DNA of 64,000 bases from VAZQ01 sp036557705 (GCA_036557705.1 DATBHB010000155.1:47567-111566); one strand, 5' to 3'. Positions 17,434-26,982 are shown, numbered from the stretch's first letter. A program made the numbers and translations. Notes: generated by a model from the letters alone, not told the origin.

Positions 17434-18315
17434 ATGGTGCGTGGAGTTCGTTGGTATCTCGTCGGCTCCTGTGGTCCGCTTTTGCTTGCTGCGCTCGCAG
17501 GCTGCAGCGGCTGGATTTTCGCCCAACGCGAGCCGTGGCGGCACGACGCTGAAATCGCGTGCTTCAATTCAGGCGCCGTCCAGGAAGGCACGGGCAGAGT
17601 TCGCATCGCCGCCATTACCGGTCCTGGAATCTGCGGTGCTGATTTCCCCCTGAAAATCTCCGTGCTCGGGGGGAGCGAGGCCCTCGGATACGGCGACGAG
17701 CTGCGCCCGCCCTCCACCTGGCGCGGAGCCGCTGCGGCCGGGCCGGTCTCGGTGATGCCGACGGCGACGCTCGCCTGTCCAATCACATCCGCGCTCGATC
17801 GCTGGATCGGCAGTTCCGTGCAGGGAGCGGCAATGCGTTGGTTCGGCGAGCCGGTGGTGGAGATCAGGCAGATCTCGGCCTATTCCTGTCGCGGCATGAA
17901 CGGCGACCCGCACGCACAGATTTCCGAACATGCCTTCGGCAATGCGCTCGACATCGCCGCTTTCACGCTCGCCGACGGGCGCGCGATCACGGTCAAGGAC
18001 GGCTGGAACGGCTCACCCGAGGAGCAGGGCTTCCTGCGCGACGTGCAGGCTGCAGCCTGCGAAGAGTTCACGACCGTGCTCGCGCCCGGCTCCAACGCCT
18101 TTCACTACAATCACATTCATGTCGATCTGATGCGGCGGGCGAATGGGCGCCACGCCTGCGACCCGAGCGCTGTTTCCGGCGAAGCGATCGCCGCGCGCGC
18201 CCGCGCCCGGTTCGGCGCACGCCCGGCCGGGGCGGTGCGGGTTACCGGATCGATAGGCCGGCCCGCAACCCCCGCTGCGCGCTATGCGGTGCCGGGCGCC
18301 GACGGCGTGGATTGA
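17434..18315 (+). CDS. Exported extensin-like C-terminal domain protein
   Basis: A 293-residue protein with an N-terminal membrane anchor or lipoprotein-like signal (LVGSCGPLLLAALAGC). The rest matches the extensin-like C-terminal family (PF06904): ACPITSALDRW, SAYSCRGMNG, ISEHAFGNALDIAAF and FHYNHIHVDLM. The histidine, aspartate and HIHVD residues are laid out like D,D-carboxypeptidase/VanY-type zinc sites, so a peptidoglycan-associated peptidase role is plausible. The start is the first ATG before the signal segment. It is convergent with the HWE kinase gene, seven bases apart. Confidence 0.85.
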   Translation: MVRGVRWYLVGSCGPLLLAALAGCSGWIFAQREPWRHDAEIACFNSGAVQEGTGRVRIAAITGPGICGADFPLKISVLGGSEALGYGDELRPPSTWRGAAAAGPVSVMPTATLACPITSALDRWIGSSVQGAAMRWFGEPVVEIRQISAYSCRGMNGDPHAQISEHAFGNALDIAAFTLADGRAITVKDGWNGSPEEQGFLRDVQAAACEEFTTVLAPGSNAFHYNHIHVDLMRRANGRHACDPSAVSGEAIAARARARFGARPAGAVRVTGSIGRPATPAARYAVPGADGVD

Positions 18316-18322
18316 TCAGCCC

Positions 18323-19864
18323 TCAGGCACCGAGCCGTTCGAGAGGAAGGATCATCGTGTAGATAAGACCCGCCGGATCAAAATTCTTCTCGAAGGTGCC
18401 GCCCAGTTCGCGGGTGATGCTCTGCTCGATCAAAGTCGAACCGAATCCGCGGCGTATCGGCGATACAACCGGCGGCCCTCCCATCTCCACCCAAACCATC
18501 CGCAATGTGGGCGGGTTGGTGTCCTTGGTCGTGACCCACTCGACATGAACCCGGCCTCCCACTCGAGATAAAGCGCCATACTTGGCTGCATTGGTCGTTA
18601 ACTCGTTGAGCAGCATCGCGAGCACCACGGCGGAACGGGTGTTCACCCGCAGGTCAGGGCCGGATACATCGACCCTGTTGGTGTGTTCGCTCTGGTATGG
18701 CTGGACGATGCTGAGCACCAGATCGCGCAGCTGTGGATTTTCCCACGGTCCGTGCGTGAGCACATCATGGGCGCGTGCCAACGCGGCAATTCGCTCATCG
18801 ATCGCCTGTTTTGCATCGGCAACGGATGCCGAAGGTCGCAGTGTGCTTGCCACGAGCGCTTGCACGGTGGCCAAGGTGTTTTTGACCCGGTGGTTGAGCT
18901 CATTGATCAGCAGTTCGCGGTCGGCTTGGGTACGCGTGAGTTGTGTCGCCAAACGGAGCGCAAATAACGTCCCGAAAGCCAGGCATACGAGGCCAAGGGC
19001 TGCGAGGCCGGCAATCGAACGCCAGAGTTCAATTGTGAAAGACGATTTCGGAATTCCAACAGCAACACTCCATCCCGATAATGGTGCGCGATTGAACCCG
19101 GTCAGAACCACGATTCCGTCGAATGTGGTGGTGTCGAGCGTCCCCTCGACCTCCTTCATCAGTGCGGAATAAAGCGACGGCGATGCCGGCCGTCCTACGA
19201 ATTGCTCAGCATCGCGGGAACGGGCAACCACTGTCCCCTGGCGGTCGAAGACGGCAATCGTCCAGGCCGGCTCCGGTCGCTGATGCATGATGATGGCAAA
19301 AAACACGCTCAGCGAAACGGAAGCGGCCAGATCGTAGACCACCTTGCCGTCGCGCCAAACCGGTACGTCCACAACCGCGACGTTCTGGTGGAGGACAGGA
19401 TCGACCAGCAGTCCGGAGATTTGCGGATCGCCCTCCTCGAATACATGTCGCAGCGCGTCGGTCCGGATATATCGCGGAAGCGGCGTTCCTGCGGGGGCAG
19501 CAGTATTGAGCAGCTCTTGTCCGCCGGCGTCACTTACGACGACATTGGCTTGAGGAAAATGCGATTCGACGAAGCGTTCTGCCTGTTTCCGGAAGGCCGC
19601 GAGATCGTCCCGTTCCAGCGCCTCCGAGAGCGCAAGCACCTCCAGCGAATCGATGGCGGTACGGAGCTCAGCATCGATGTTGGATGCGACGCCGCGCGCG
19701 ATCTGCAGGATGCGGTCGTACGTGCTCCGGCGGTCGCCCTCATAATCGTAATAGACCAGTACGGCTGCGAAGATGGTCAGAGGCAGGACCATGCCTGTAA
19801 CCAGCAGGGCCAGGCGTGCCGGAATAGATTGTTTGGCAACCCATCGCCCTGGAGGTTCGATCAA
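18323..19864 (-). CDS. HWE/HisKA_2-type sensor histidine kinase with extracytoplasmic sensor
   Basis: A 513-residue kinase. A membrane helix at about 18-38 and a second at about 284-306 flank a 240-residue periplasmic double-Cache-like sensor. The phosphoacceptor is His325 in LLINELNHRVKNTLATVQ, followed by an N box LLNELTTNAAKYGALS and the RRGFGSTLIEQ segment. These are hallmarks of the alphaproteobacterial HWE/HisKA_2 kinases, which often feed into light or general-stress (PhyR-EcfG) signalling. No partner regulator is adjacent. The ligand is unknown. Confidence 0.9.
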   Translation of the reverse strand: MIEPPGRWVAKQSIPARLALLVTGMVLPLTIFAAVLVYYDYEGDRRSTYDRILQIARGVASNIDAELRTAIDSLEVLALSEALERDDLAAFRKQAERFVESHFPQANVVVSDAGGQELLNTAAPAGTPLPRYIRTDALRHVFEEGDPQISGLLVDPVLHQNVAVVDVPVWRDGKVVYDLAASVSLSVFFAIIMHQRPEPAWTIAVFDRQGTVVARSRDAEQFVGRPASPSLYSALMKEVEGTLDTTTFDGIVVLTGFNRAPLSGWSVAVGIPKSSFTIELWRSIAGLAALGLVCLAFGTLFALRLATQLTRTQADRELLINELNHRVKNTLATVQALVASTLRPSASVADAKQAIDERIAALARAHDVLTHGPWENPQLRDLVLSIVQPYQSEHTNRVDVSGPDLRVNTRSAVVLAMLLNELTTNAAKYGALSRVGGRVHVEWVTTKDTNPPTLRMVWVEMGGPPVVSPIRRGFGSTLIEQSITRELGGTFEKNFDPAGLIYTMILPLERLGA

Positions 19865-20121
19865 ACGTGGTCCCTTCGCCGGTGCGCGGCTCGTTCGAAC
19901 TCAACGAACCCTCTTGACGGCACAATACGGCCACACTTTGATCCAGCAGGCGCCCGCGGCGCGTCGGCTGGCCACATAAGCGAACAGCCTCGGCAGGTCA
20001 CGCACGGACCGGGATACCTGTAGGGGCGGTTTCAAACCCGACCCGGCGCGACCAACGCGGACCGTGAGTCTGTGCCCTGCCTCGCGAAGCGGTCCTCGGG
20101 ACAGCCGCGGAGTAAGCGTCG

Positions 20122-20613
20122 CTATTTCAGCGAATCGGCAACCGCATTCACGGCCGCCATGCTGCAGACCTCGTCGGGCTCGGTCTGCGAGCCGCTGACG
20201 CCGACCGCACCGATCGTTTCATCGCCGACCTTGACCGGGAGCCCGCCCGCCAAGGGGATGACCCGCGCCATGCTGCGCTGGCCGGCAATCCGCGAGCCGG
20301 GCTCGGTGGCCTTGGCCCAGTCGGCCGAAGAGCGGCGTGAAGTGACGGCCGTATAGGCCTTGCGCTGCGCCAGTTCGACATGATGAGGCGCGGCCTTGTC
20401 GGCGACTGCGAGGGCACGAACCTGGCCCTGCCGATCGACCACTGCGACGGTGAGGCCGCCGCCGTTCTTTTCGCATTTGGCGATCGCCGCCTCGACCATC
20501 TTGAGCGCCATATGGGTTCCGATGTCGCGGTGAGTGATGACCTGCCCTTCTGCGGCGCACGAGATCGCAGTGGCGATCGCAACAGCGGCAAGAGATTTCG
20601 ACGGCAGCGACAT
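20122..20613 (-). CDS. Exported GlcG/HbpS-type protein
   Basis: A 163-residue protein with a signal peptide (SLAAVAIATAISCAAEG) and the GlcG/HbpS fold (PF03928): ALKMVEAAIAKCEKNGG, VAVVDRQGQVRALAVAD, GGLPVKVGDETIGAVGVSG. The start has AAGGAG seven bases upstream. The family includes the haem-binding sensor HbpS and periplasmic GlcG-like proteins linked to alcohol or glycolate oxidation. Proximity to PQQ dehydrogenases and a cytochrome makes a redox-related periplasmic role plausible, but this is inference. Confidence 0.85.
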   Translation of the reverse strand: MSLPSKSLAAVAIATAISCAAEGQVITHRDIGTHMALKMVEAAIAKCEKNGGGLTVAVVDRQGQVRALAVADKAAPHHVELAQRKAYTAVTSRRSSADWAKATEPGSRIAGQRSMARVIPLAGGLPVKVGDETIGAVGVSGSQTEPDEVCSMAAVNAVADSLK

Positions 20614-20823
20614 GAGGTATCTCCTTCTTTTGCACATTGGACACGCGGAAAGCAGGACACGTCCGGACCGTAGGTTACAACATGTTTCGCCCGATCGGTC
20701 GGCCTGCCACGGATGCCGCGCACCAGCGTGCGGCAATTGCGCGGCCGGTAGGCTGGGAGTATCACTTCTCGCCTGTTTCGTGCGGCGCCACGCGCAAAGA
20801 TGCCGCATGCCGGGAGGATGATC

Positions 20824-21693
20824 ATGTGGGACCGAACCTCGGTTGGCGCAGCCACAGTGCTGCTCGCCTCGGCGCTGATAGCAACCATCGGCGGCGCCAG
20901 CGCCGCCGATGACGCGAAATACCCGGACCTGCACGGCGGCTGGCAGCGGTTCGTGATACGCAGCCTCGGCGGGCAGCCTTCGTTCGATCAGACCAGGCCG
21001 TGGGGATTCGGTCAGCAAGCCCCGCTCACCGCCGACTATCGCAAGGTGCTGGAGCAAAGCCTCGCGGATCAGGCCAAGGGCGGTCAGGGCAATTTCATCG
21101 GTCACGCCCAGTGCCTGCCGGCCGGCATGCCGTTCATGATGGTGGCGACGAGACCGCTCGACATCGTCGTGACACCCTATTCCACCTACGTTCTGGTCGG
21201 CGGCAACGATCATTACCGCCGCATCTACACCGACGGGCGCGACTGGCCCAAGGAGATCGAGCCGACCTATTCAGGCTATTCGATCGGCCGATGGATCGAC
21301 GCCAACGGTGACGGCCGCTACGACCTGCTCGAAGTGGAAACGCGCGGCTTCAAGGGGCCTCGCGCTTACGACGCATCGGGTCTGCCGCTCGATTTCGACA
21401 ATCAATCGATCTTCCGGGAGCGCATTTACGTCGACCGCAGCGATCCCAATGTTCTCCACGATGAAATCACCGTCGTCGATCATGCGCTGACGCGGCCCTG
21501 GACAGTGGACAAGAGATATATCCGGCGGCCCAATCCGCATCCCGAATGGGTCGAAACCTATTGCACGGAAGGCACCGCCTTGGTGTTCATCGGCAATGAG
21601 GCGTACTACGTCAGCGGCGACGGCAAGCTGATGCCTACCAAGAAGGACCAGCCGGCTCCGGACTTGAGTTATTTCAAACAGAAGCGGCCGTGA
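20824..21693 (+). CDS. Exported uncharacterised protein
   Basis: A 289-residue protein with a signal peptide (VGAATVLLASALIATIGG, cut near ASAAD). The start is the ATG six bases after GGGAGG. The mature part has CLPAGMPFMM, GGNDHYRRIYTDGRDWP and GYSIGRWIDANGDGRYD, the latter resembling a calcium-type DxNGDGxYD loop followed by LLEVETRGF. I know this arrangement only from uncharacterised soil proteobacterial proteins. It sits among other exported proteins and is followed by a strong terminator at 21811. Confidence 0.75.
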   Translation: MWDRTSVGAATVLLASALIATIGGASAADDAKYPDLHGGWQRFVIRSLGGQPSFDQTRPWGFGQQAPLTADYRKVLEQSLADQAKGGQGNFIGHAQCLPAGMPFMMVATRPLDIVVTPYSTYVLVGGNDHYRRIYTDGRDWPKEIEPTYSGYSIGRWIDANGDGRYDLLEVETRGFKGPRAYDASGLPLDFDNQSIFRERIYVDRSDPNVLHDEITVVDHALTRPWTVDKRYIRRPNPHPEWVETYCTEGTALVFIGNEAYYVSGDGKLMPTKKDQPAPDLSYFKQKRP

Positions 21694-21810
21694 CAACATT
21701 GGTCCTCAGGAACATTTTCGGTAACATTGCAAGAAACACGATCCCTGGCAGCCGCCGCGCTTGACCCGGCTGATGCGGATCGAGTACTGTGCACATGGTT
21801 ACGTCGTATT

Positions 21811-21852
21811 GCGCCCGGAGCCAGGATTGGCCGCCGGGCGCTTTTGTTTTTT
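21811..21852 (+). terminator. Rho-independent terminator
   Basis: Stem GCGCCCGG (21811-21818) with CCGGGCGC (21834-21841), followed directly by TTTTGTTTTTT. This is the clearest intrinsic terminator in the window and ends the 20824-21693 transcript. A similar but weaker hairpin (AGCGCCC 22004-22010 with GGGCGCT 22041-22047, then TTCTTTT) lies just before the HNH gene. Confidence 0.8.
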
Positions 21853-22069
21853 CCTCGACAAATCAAGTCAGCGGCGCTCCCGGGCGCTGGCGTGAACGCC
21901 AGATCCGGCTGCAGGGCGGGAACACGATCAGGAACATTTTAAAAAAATGCGTTCCTCGGCCCGTTTGTCACAGGCCACATGAGTTCGAGCTAATCAGGCA
22001 ATAAGCGCCCAAACCGCGCCCGGAGCCCGCGCCGGCTGACGGGCGCTTTCTTTTGGAAAGGTCACCCGC

Positions 22070-22620
22070 ATGTTGAGCGAATCGAAGCTCCGCCTCACCG
22101 CGGAGCAGCTCAGAGAACTGCTCGATTACGCCCCGGAAACGGGGCTTTTTTATTGGCGCGAAGCGCGAGGAAGCGTGGCCGCGGGATCGGAAGCCGGCAC
22201 CCTGCACACCGGCGGCTATCACATGATCCGTATTGACGGAGCCGCCCACCGCGCTCATCGGCTCGCGTGGCTCCATGTTCATGGGGAACACCCGATCGGT
22301 GAAATCGATCACATAAACGGAAATCCGGCGGATAATCGTATCGTCAACTTGCGCCAATGCTCGCATGCGCAAAACACTCGCAATGTCGCCCGACGCCGCA
22401 ACCGCTGGGGTTTCAAAGGCATCTACCGCCACCGCAGCAAGTGGAGAGCAGAAATCACCGTCAACGGCAGGAGAATTCACATGGGGTCTATTCTACCCCG
22501 CAGGAGGCTGCCGACGCCTATGACGAAGCCGCGCGCCTTCATCACGGGGAATTTGCCAGAACGAACGCGCAGATGGCGGCGCAGGGCCTGCGTCCGTCCG
22601 CACAGCGCCCTGTCTCGTAG
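22070..22620 (+). pseudogene. Frameshifted HNH-AP2 homing-type endonuclease
   Basis: The first frame gives an HNH-type nuclease core (HRLAWLHVHGEHP, EIDHINGNPADNRIVNLR, CSHAQNTRN) and enters an AP2-like DNA-binding domain (WGFKGIYRHRSKWRAEITVN). At the GGGG run 22483-22486 the frame is lost. The +1 alternative frame continues the same domain (VYSTPQEAADAYDEAARLHH) to a stop at 22620. One extra G would restore a 183-residue protein of normal family length. The gene is either recently inactivated or affected by a sequencing error in the homopolymer. Such HNH-AP2 genes are typical of phages and mobile introns. Confidence 0.85.
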
Positions 22621-22705
22621 GCAAGCCTGAAAAACGCGAATTTTCACCACAATTTGGAATTCATCTAGGGTATTCCCGCATTATGCCGCCGATAATCGGT
22701 GATGA

Positions 22706-24205
22706 ATGCTTGTCGAACGTTTGACGCTTCGAAGCCGCTATGAGCCAGTGGAAATTATGGCCTGGCAAGCCATGGCGGCCGTCGCTCTGGTGGGCCTCGG
22801 CGGCATCCTTCGAATCTACGGCGCGCGCGGAGATCTATGGCTCGATGAGATTTGGTCGTTGGTTTTGCTCGAGCCCGTAAAATCGTTCGGCCAGATTATG
22901 TGGGGCATCAACAGCGACAATAATCACGTTCTGAATTCGATGTATCTCTATATGATTGGTCCAAATGCAGCGCCGATCCTGCTAAGGGGCATGTCAATCG
23001 CACTTGGGATCGCCACCGTGGTCGCCGCAGGACTCATTTTATGGCGCGATGGGGTTCTCGGGGCATTATGCGCAATGTTGCTGTTCGCCGTATCCTATCC
23101 GGTCGTCCACTATGGATCGGAAGCGCGCGGCTACTCGGGTCTGATCCTTTTCACGCTCCTTGCTCTCTTTTTCTTGCAGAGGGAATTCAGTCGGCCCAGC
23201 TGGATCAATCGCCAGGGGTTTGGCCTTGCCATTGGGCTTGGCCTCCTTTCTCACTTGTCCATGGTAATTCCGGCGGCCGCCTTCGGAATATGGACGCTCT
23301 TCGTGATCTGGCGGCGCACTGCCGGTCTGGGTAAAGCTGCAGGAAATGGTTTTTTTATATTACTTCCTGCTTTCGTCTGGACTATCGCGATTGCCGGGTC
23401 CGTAGGTTACGTCGCCTTGCGGTATGGATTTGTTGTAAGCGTGCGCAGCGTTCCCAACAAGTTCGCCATTGGCGGCCTGGATCCCTTCGACTTCACCGGC
23501 GCTATAAATGCGTTAGGTGAACTGATCAGGCTGACAGTCGGGTTGCCGGACAGCGTGCCGGCTGCGGTATGTTTCGTCGGGGTAATGGCTCTGATTCTCG
23601 TATCGGCGCCCGTGTGGCGTAATCGCGCCGATCGTCGTTTCAGCCTCTACGTCATTTCCGTGATCATATTGCCGACAGCGGTACTCGCAGCCCGTGTACC
23701 TAATACGCAGTTTCCGCGCTATTTCCTGTTCAGTGGAATCATGTTCCTTCTCTTCATCGCGGATCTCGTGACCGGTGCCTGGCTCAGGGGCGGGCTTTAT
23801 CGATCGGCTGCGGCACTGACGTTGACTGCGATTGTGTGCGGGAATGCAATATCGCTTTATCATTTTTTCTCCCAAGGACGGGGGCACTACTCAACGGCGG
23901 TCAGCGCAATGATCGAAAGCGGATGGATCGTTTACGGCAGCGATCACGATTTTCGTACACCAATGGTTGTCAACTTCTACAGTCATAAGCGCGGCATCCG
24001 GGCAGACTACATTCGTATCAGGGACTGGTGCACGAATCATCCGCCGGACTGGTACATCGTCGAGAGTCCCGATGATCCGATTCTTGCCTATACGCTGGCT
24101 AATCTGACGTTTCCCAGATGCGCGCTGCGATTCAGGCGAACAGAGACATTCTCTTATTGGGGCCTGTCCGGCAGGCAGTGGGTACTTTATCGCCGCGTCA
24201 ACTGA
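22706..24205 (+). CDS. Multi-pass GT-C-type membrane glycosyltransferase-like protein
   Basis: A 499-residue inner-membrane protein with about ten hydrophobic helices and a soluble C-terminal tail of roughly 100 residues. The first extracytoplasmic loop carries LWLDEIWSL, the acidic motif expected in GT-C (GT39/ArnT-like) enzymes, and EARGYSGLILF marks the following loop. These use polyprenyl-phosphate sugar donors to modify lipids, polysaccharides or proteins at the periplasmic face. Its A+T content is higher than that of its neighbours, which hints at acquisition. No sugar-synthesis genes are adjacent; acceptor unknown. Confidence 0.75.
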   Translation: MLVERLTLRSRYEPVEIMAWQAMAAVALVGLGGILRIYGARGDLWLDEIWSLVLLEPVKSFGQIMWGINSDNNHVLNSMYLYMIGPNAAPILLRGMSIALGIATVVAAGLILWRDGVLGALCAMLLFAVSYPVVHYGSEARGYSGLILFTLLALFFLQREFSRPSWINRQGFGLAIGLGLLSHLSMVIPAAAFGIWTLFVIWRRTAGLGKAAGNGFFILLPAFVWTIAIAGSVGYVALRYGFVVSVRSVPNKFAIGGLDPFDFTGAINALGELIRLTVGLPDSVPAAVCFVGVMALILVSAPVWRNRADRRFSLYVISVIILPTAVLAARVPNTQFPRYFLFSGIMFLLFIADLVTGAWLRGGLYRSAAALTLTAIVCGNAISLYHFFSQGRGHYSTAVSAMIESGWIVYGSDHDFRTPMVVNFYSHKRGIRADYIRIRDWCTNHPPDWYIVESPDDPILAYTLANLTFPRCALRFRRTETFSYWGLSGRQWVLYRRVN

Positions 24206-24209
24206 ATCC

Positions 24210-24920
24210 TTATTTCAGCTCGAACTCGACGAATTCGATGAGGGTGGTGCCGGTATTCTTCACCGCCCTGGTCTGCCCGGCATCCTGCCAGATGAAATCG
24301 CCTTCGTACGGAGCCATGCCGCGATCGGCTGCTCCGGGCACTATTTCGGCCAGCACGCCGCCGCGGACGTACACCCGCAGTCCCGGTGCCGTTTGCGTGA
24401 TCTGTCCGGTCGCCTGTCCCGGTTTGAGAACCACGCGCCAGGCACGGATGCGCGCGTTATCCATGATCTGCGTGTAGCCGGCGATACCGGAGCGGTCCGA
24501 CACGCTGGTTTCCGCCGGCCCGCGATCCTTCAGGATGAAGGAGATGTTGTGGAATGGCGTCGGGCCGACATTGCTCGCCTTGTGCGTACGCGGGCCGTTT
24601 TTGGTTATATTCGTAAACGTCACACGGCCCGGTTCACCTTCGCCGCCCGTACCCGGCGCGCTCACTTCGGAGGAGCCGTAATTCTGGTTTGTCTGTGAGG
24701 CCGGCGTCAGATTCACCGACACGGAGTCGGCATAATGGATGTGGTAGCCGGTGTTGCGCCCGGGCGGAATATTGACGTTCAGCAAGATGATGTAGTCGTT
24801 GGAAAAGACCGGAATGTGGAACGGAGCCTTGTCCATCGGTACCGGCTTGTCCTGGAGCTGGGCGAGCGCCGGATCCGCCAGCGCGCAAGCGAGCACGATT
24901 AATGAAATGAGTTGCCTCAT
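24210..24920 (-). CDS. Exported double-cupin-like protein
   Basis: A 236-residue protein with signal peptide (LISLIVLACALADPALA) and a start set by GGGAGGAATTCC. The mature part holds two beta-barrel halves: NIPPGRNTGYHIHYADSV with the HxH metal ligands of cupins, and a second half around RAWRVVLKPGQATGQ where the histidines are lost. Probably a periplasmic metal-binding or dioxygenase-like cupin with one active site. It is convergent with the glycosyltransferase and divergent from the PQQ protein at 25149. Confidence 0.75.
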   Translation of the reverse strand: MRQLISLIVLACALADPALAQLQDKPVPMDKAPFHIPVFSNDYIILLNVNIPPGRNTGYHIHYADSVSVNLTPASQTNQNYGSSEVSAPGTGGEGEPGRVTFTNITKNGPRTHKASNVGPTPFHNISFILKDRGPAETSVSDRSGIAGYTQIMDNARIRAWRVVLKPGQATGQITQTAPGLRVYVRGGVLAEIVPGAADRGMAPYEGDFIWQDAGQTRAVKNTGTTLIEFVEFELK

Positions 24921-25148
24921 GGAATTCCTCCCTGATTTAAGCGCGCGCGGATAATAGATCGTTGCGACACCCGGCGCCTTGTTGGAAGGCGCAGCCGAAC
25001 ATCTCCACCCCAAAAGTGGCACGTGCAAGTCTACTACGATTTTCTCCTCGGATGGGAGGCAGCCCAAAAAATGGGATCGGCAACAAAGGAACGGTCCTCC
25101 GCGTTAGCCACTCGAAGGCGGCGACCTCAATCTGCGAAAGGAAACCCG

Positions 25149-26801
25149 GTGCGCGCAGTCAGGATCGTAATGCTCAGTGTCGCGGCAGGCTGTCTGACTG
25201 CCTTCTTATCCGCGCCGGCCGTACCGCAAGTCTCTCTTCCGGCGTGCAAAGAGCGCGCAAGCGCGCCGCTGGACGCAAGCGGGCCGCAATGGAACGGTTG
25301 GAGCCCGAACGCGAACAATACGCGCTTTGAGGATGCGGCCGCAGCCGGACTTTCGGCCGGCAGCGTCAAGAAGCTCAAGCTGAAATGGGCGTTCAATCTG
25401 GGCGAGGTCGGGGTGGCGCGCGCGCAGCCCGTCATAATAGGGGGGCGGTTGTTCACGACCGCGCAGAATGGATCTGTCTACGCGCTTGACGCGGCAACCG
25501 GGTGCATGCGCTGGCGATTTCAGGCTGACATTGGCGTTCGATCGGGTGTGACATTCGGCGATGCGAACGGAACCCCGGCCGTCTTCTTCGGCGATCTAAG
25601 GGCAGCCATCTATGCGCTGGACGCCGATAACGGCCGCTTGATCTGGAAAGTGAAGCCGGTCGAGCACCCCGCGAGCATGGTCACGGCCACGCCGCGCTTT
25701 TATGACGGCGTGATCTACCAACCCATCTCGTCGTTCGAGGAAGCGCTCGCTGCCAAGCCCGATTACCGATGCTGCACGTTTCGCGGCAGCGTCGTAGCGC
25801 TCGACGCCGGTACGGGCAGGACGATCTGGCAAGCGTTTACGATCGCGGAGACGCCCGCGCCGAGCCGCAAGGGTCCGACGGGCGTCCAGCAATACGGGCC
25901 TTCGGGCGCAGCTGTCTGGTCGAGCCCGACGATCGATGCCCAGGGCGGCGCGGTCTACGTCGCCACAGGCGACAACTACTCGGACCCGCCGACGAACACG
26001 AGCGATGCTGTCCTCGCCATGGACTTGAAGACCGGAAGAGTGCTGTGGTCACGGCAATTGACCGGCGGCGACACCTACAACAACAGCTGCTCGACGCCCA
26101 GGCGGGCGAATTGCCCATCGACCACCGGTCCGGATGCGGATTTCGGACAGCCGCCGATCCTGCTCGGCCTCGCCGGCGGGAAGCGCGAACTGGTGGTCGC
26201 GCAGAAGACCGGGATAGCCTACGCGCTCGACCCGGACCGGCGAGGCGAGGTGCTGTGGCGGACGCGGGCCGGCGAGGGCGGCCCATTCGGCGGCAGCCAA
26301 TGGGGTTCGGCATCGGACGGGCGGAACATGTACGTGGCGATATCGGGTCAGAAGGTCCACGCGATCCGCGATCCGCAATCGCCGCGCGGGTTCCGCTTCG
26401 TCGTCGATCCTCGGGAGGGAGGCGGCCTCGTGGCGCTCGATGTGACGACCGGAAGGGTCGTTTGGAACGCGCCGCCGCCGACCCCGCCCGCATGCGCTCC
26501 GACCGGCACCAACTGTTCGCCCGCGCAGTCCGCCGCCGTCACCGCCATTCCCGGCGTGGTCTTCTCCGGCTCCGTTGACGGTCACCTGCGCGCCTATGCG
26601 ACGCAGAACGGGGAGGTCATCTGGGATATGAACAGCGCGCAGGAATACGAAGCCGCAAACGGAGGCACCGCGCGAGGCGGCTCGATGGATGCCGCCGGAC
26701 CGGCCGTGGTGAACGGAATGCTCTTCGTCAACTCCGGCTACGGTCAATGGGGCGGCATGCCGGGAAACGTGCTGCTGGCGTTTTCTGTGAACGGGGAATA
26801 G
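25149..26801 (+). CDS. PQQ-type beta-propeller dehydrogenase (polyvinyl-alcohol-dehydrogenase-like), no haem domain
   Basis: A 550-residue exported protein. The GTG start follows GAAAGG and precedes a signal peptide (VMLSVAAGCLTAFLSAPA). The body has repeated tryptophan-docking blades such as GSVYALDAATGCMRWRF and GRTIW, plus WNGWSPNANNTRF and a vicinal pair CCTFRGSVVALD, as in polyvinyl alcohol dehydrogenases. Unlike typical PVADH it lacks an N-terminal CxxCH haem motif, so electrons must go to a separate cytochrome, perhaps that at 27006. The stop codon lies at the edge of a 179-bp MITE-like element. Confidence 0.85.
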   Translation: MRAVRIVMLSVAAGCLTAFLSAPAVPQVSLPACKERASAPLDASGPQWNGWSPNANNTRFEDAAAAGLSAGSVKKLKLKWAFNLGEVGVARAQPVIIGGRLFTTAQNGSVYALDAATGCMRWRFQADIGVRSGVTFGDANGTPAVFFGDLRAAIYALDADNGRLIWKVKPVEHPASMVTATPRFYDGVIYQPISSFEEALAAKPDYRCCTFRGSVVALDAGTGRTIWQAFTIAETPAPSRKGPTGVQQYGPSGAAVWSSPTIDAQGGAVYVATGDNYSDPPTNTSDAVLAMDLKTGRVLWSRQLTGGDTYNNSCSTPRRANCPSTTGPDADFGQPPILLGLAGGKRELVVAQKTGIAYALDPDRRGEVLWRTRAGEGGPFGGSQWGSASDGRNMYVAISGQKVHAIRDPQSPRGFRFVVDPREGGGLVALDVTTGRVVWNAPPPTPPACAPTGTNCSPAQSAAVTAIPGVVFSGSVDGHLRAYATQNGEVIWDMNSAQEYEAANGGTARGGSMDAAGPAVVNGMLFVNSGYGQWGGMPGNVLLAFSVNGE

Positions 26802-26803
26802 CT

Positions 26804-26982
26804 TTACTGCGTCACAAACTCCGTAGGGTGGGCAAAATCGCGTGGCACCGCCTGACAGCGTGGGCCATCAGCGCGTTTACGCGCGTCTTCGACGCGCTAT
26901 GGGCGCGCGGCGCGATTTTGCCCACGCGTTCGGCATCGGAGAAGGCGCCGTTGCCCACCCTACGAAGGTTCTGACGCGGTAA
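26804..26982. mobile_element. 179-bp MITE-like element, copy 1
   Basis: A non-coding 179-bp unit with terminal inverted repeats TTACTGCGTCA...GTAGGGTGGGCAA (28 of 32 bases matched end to end) and a second internal inverted pair GTGGGCAAAATCGCG / CGCGATTTTGCCCAC. Copy 2 at 43311-43489 has the same length and differs at only a small number of positions. The flank GAGTAAT on the right extends the terminal match. No transposase is inside, so it is a candidate non-autonomous element mobilised in trans. Confidence 0.8.
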
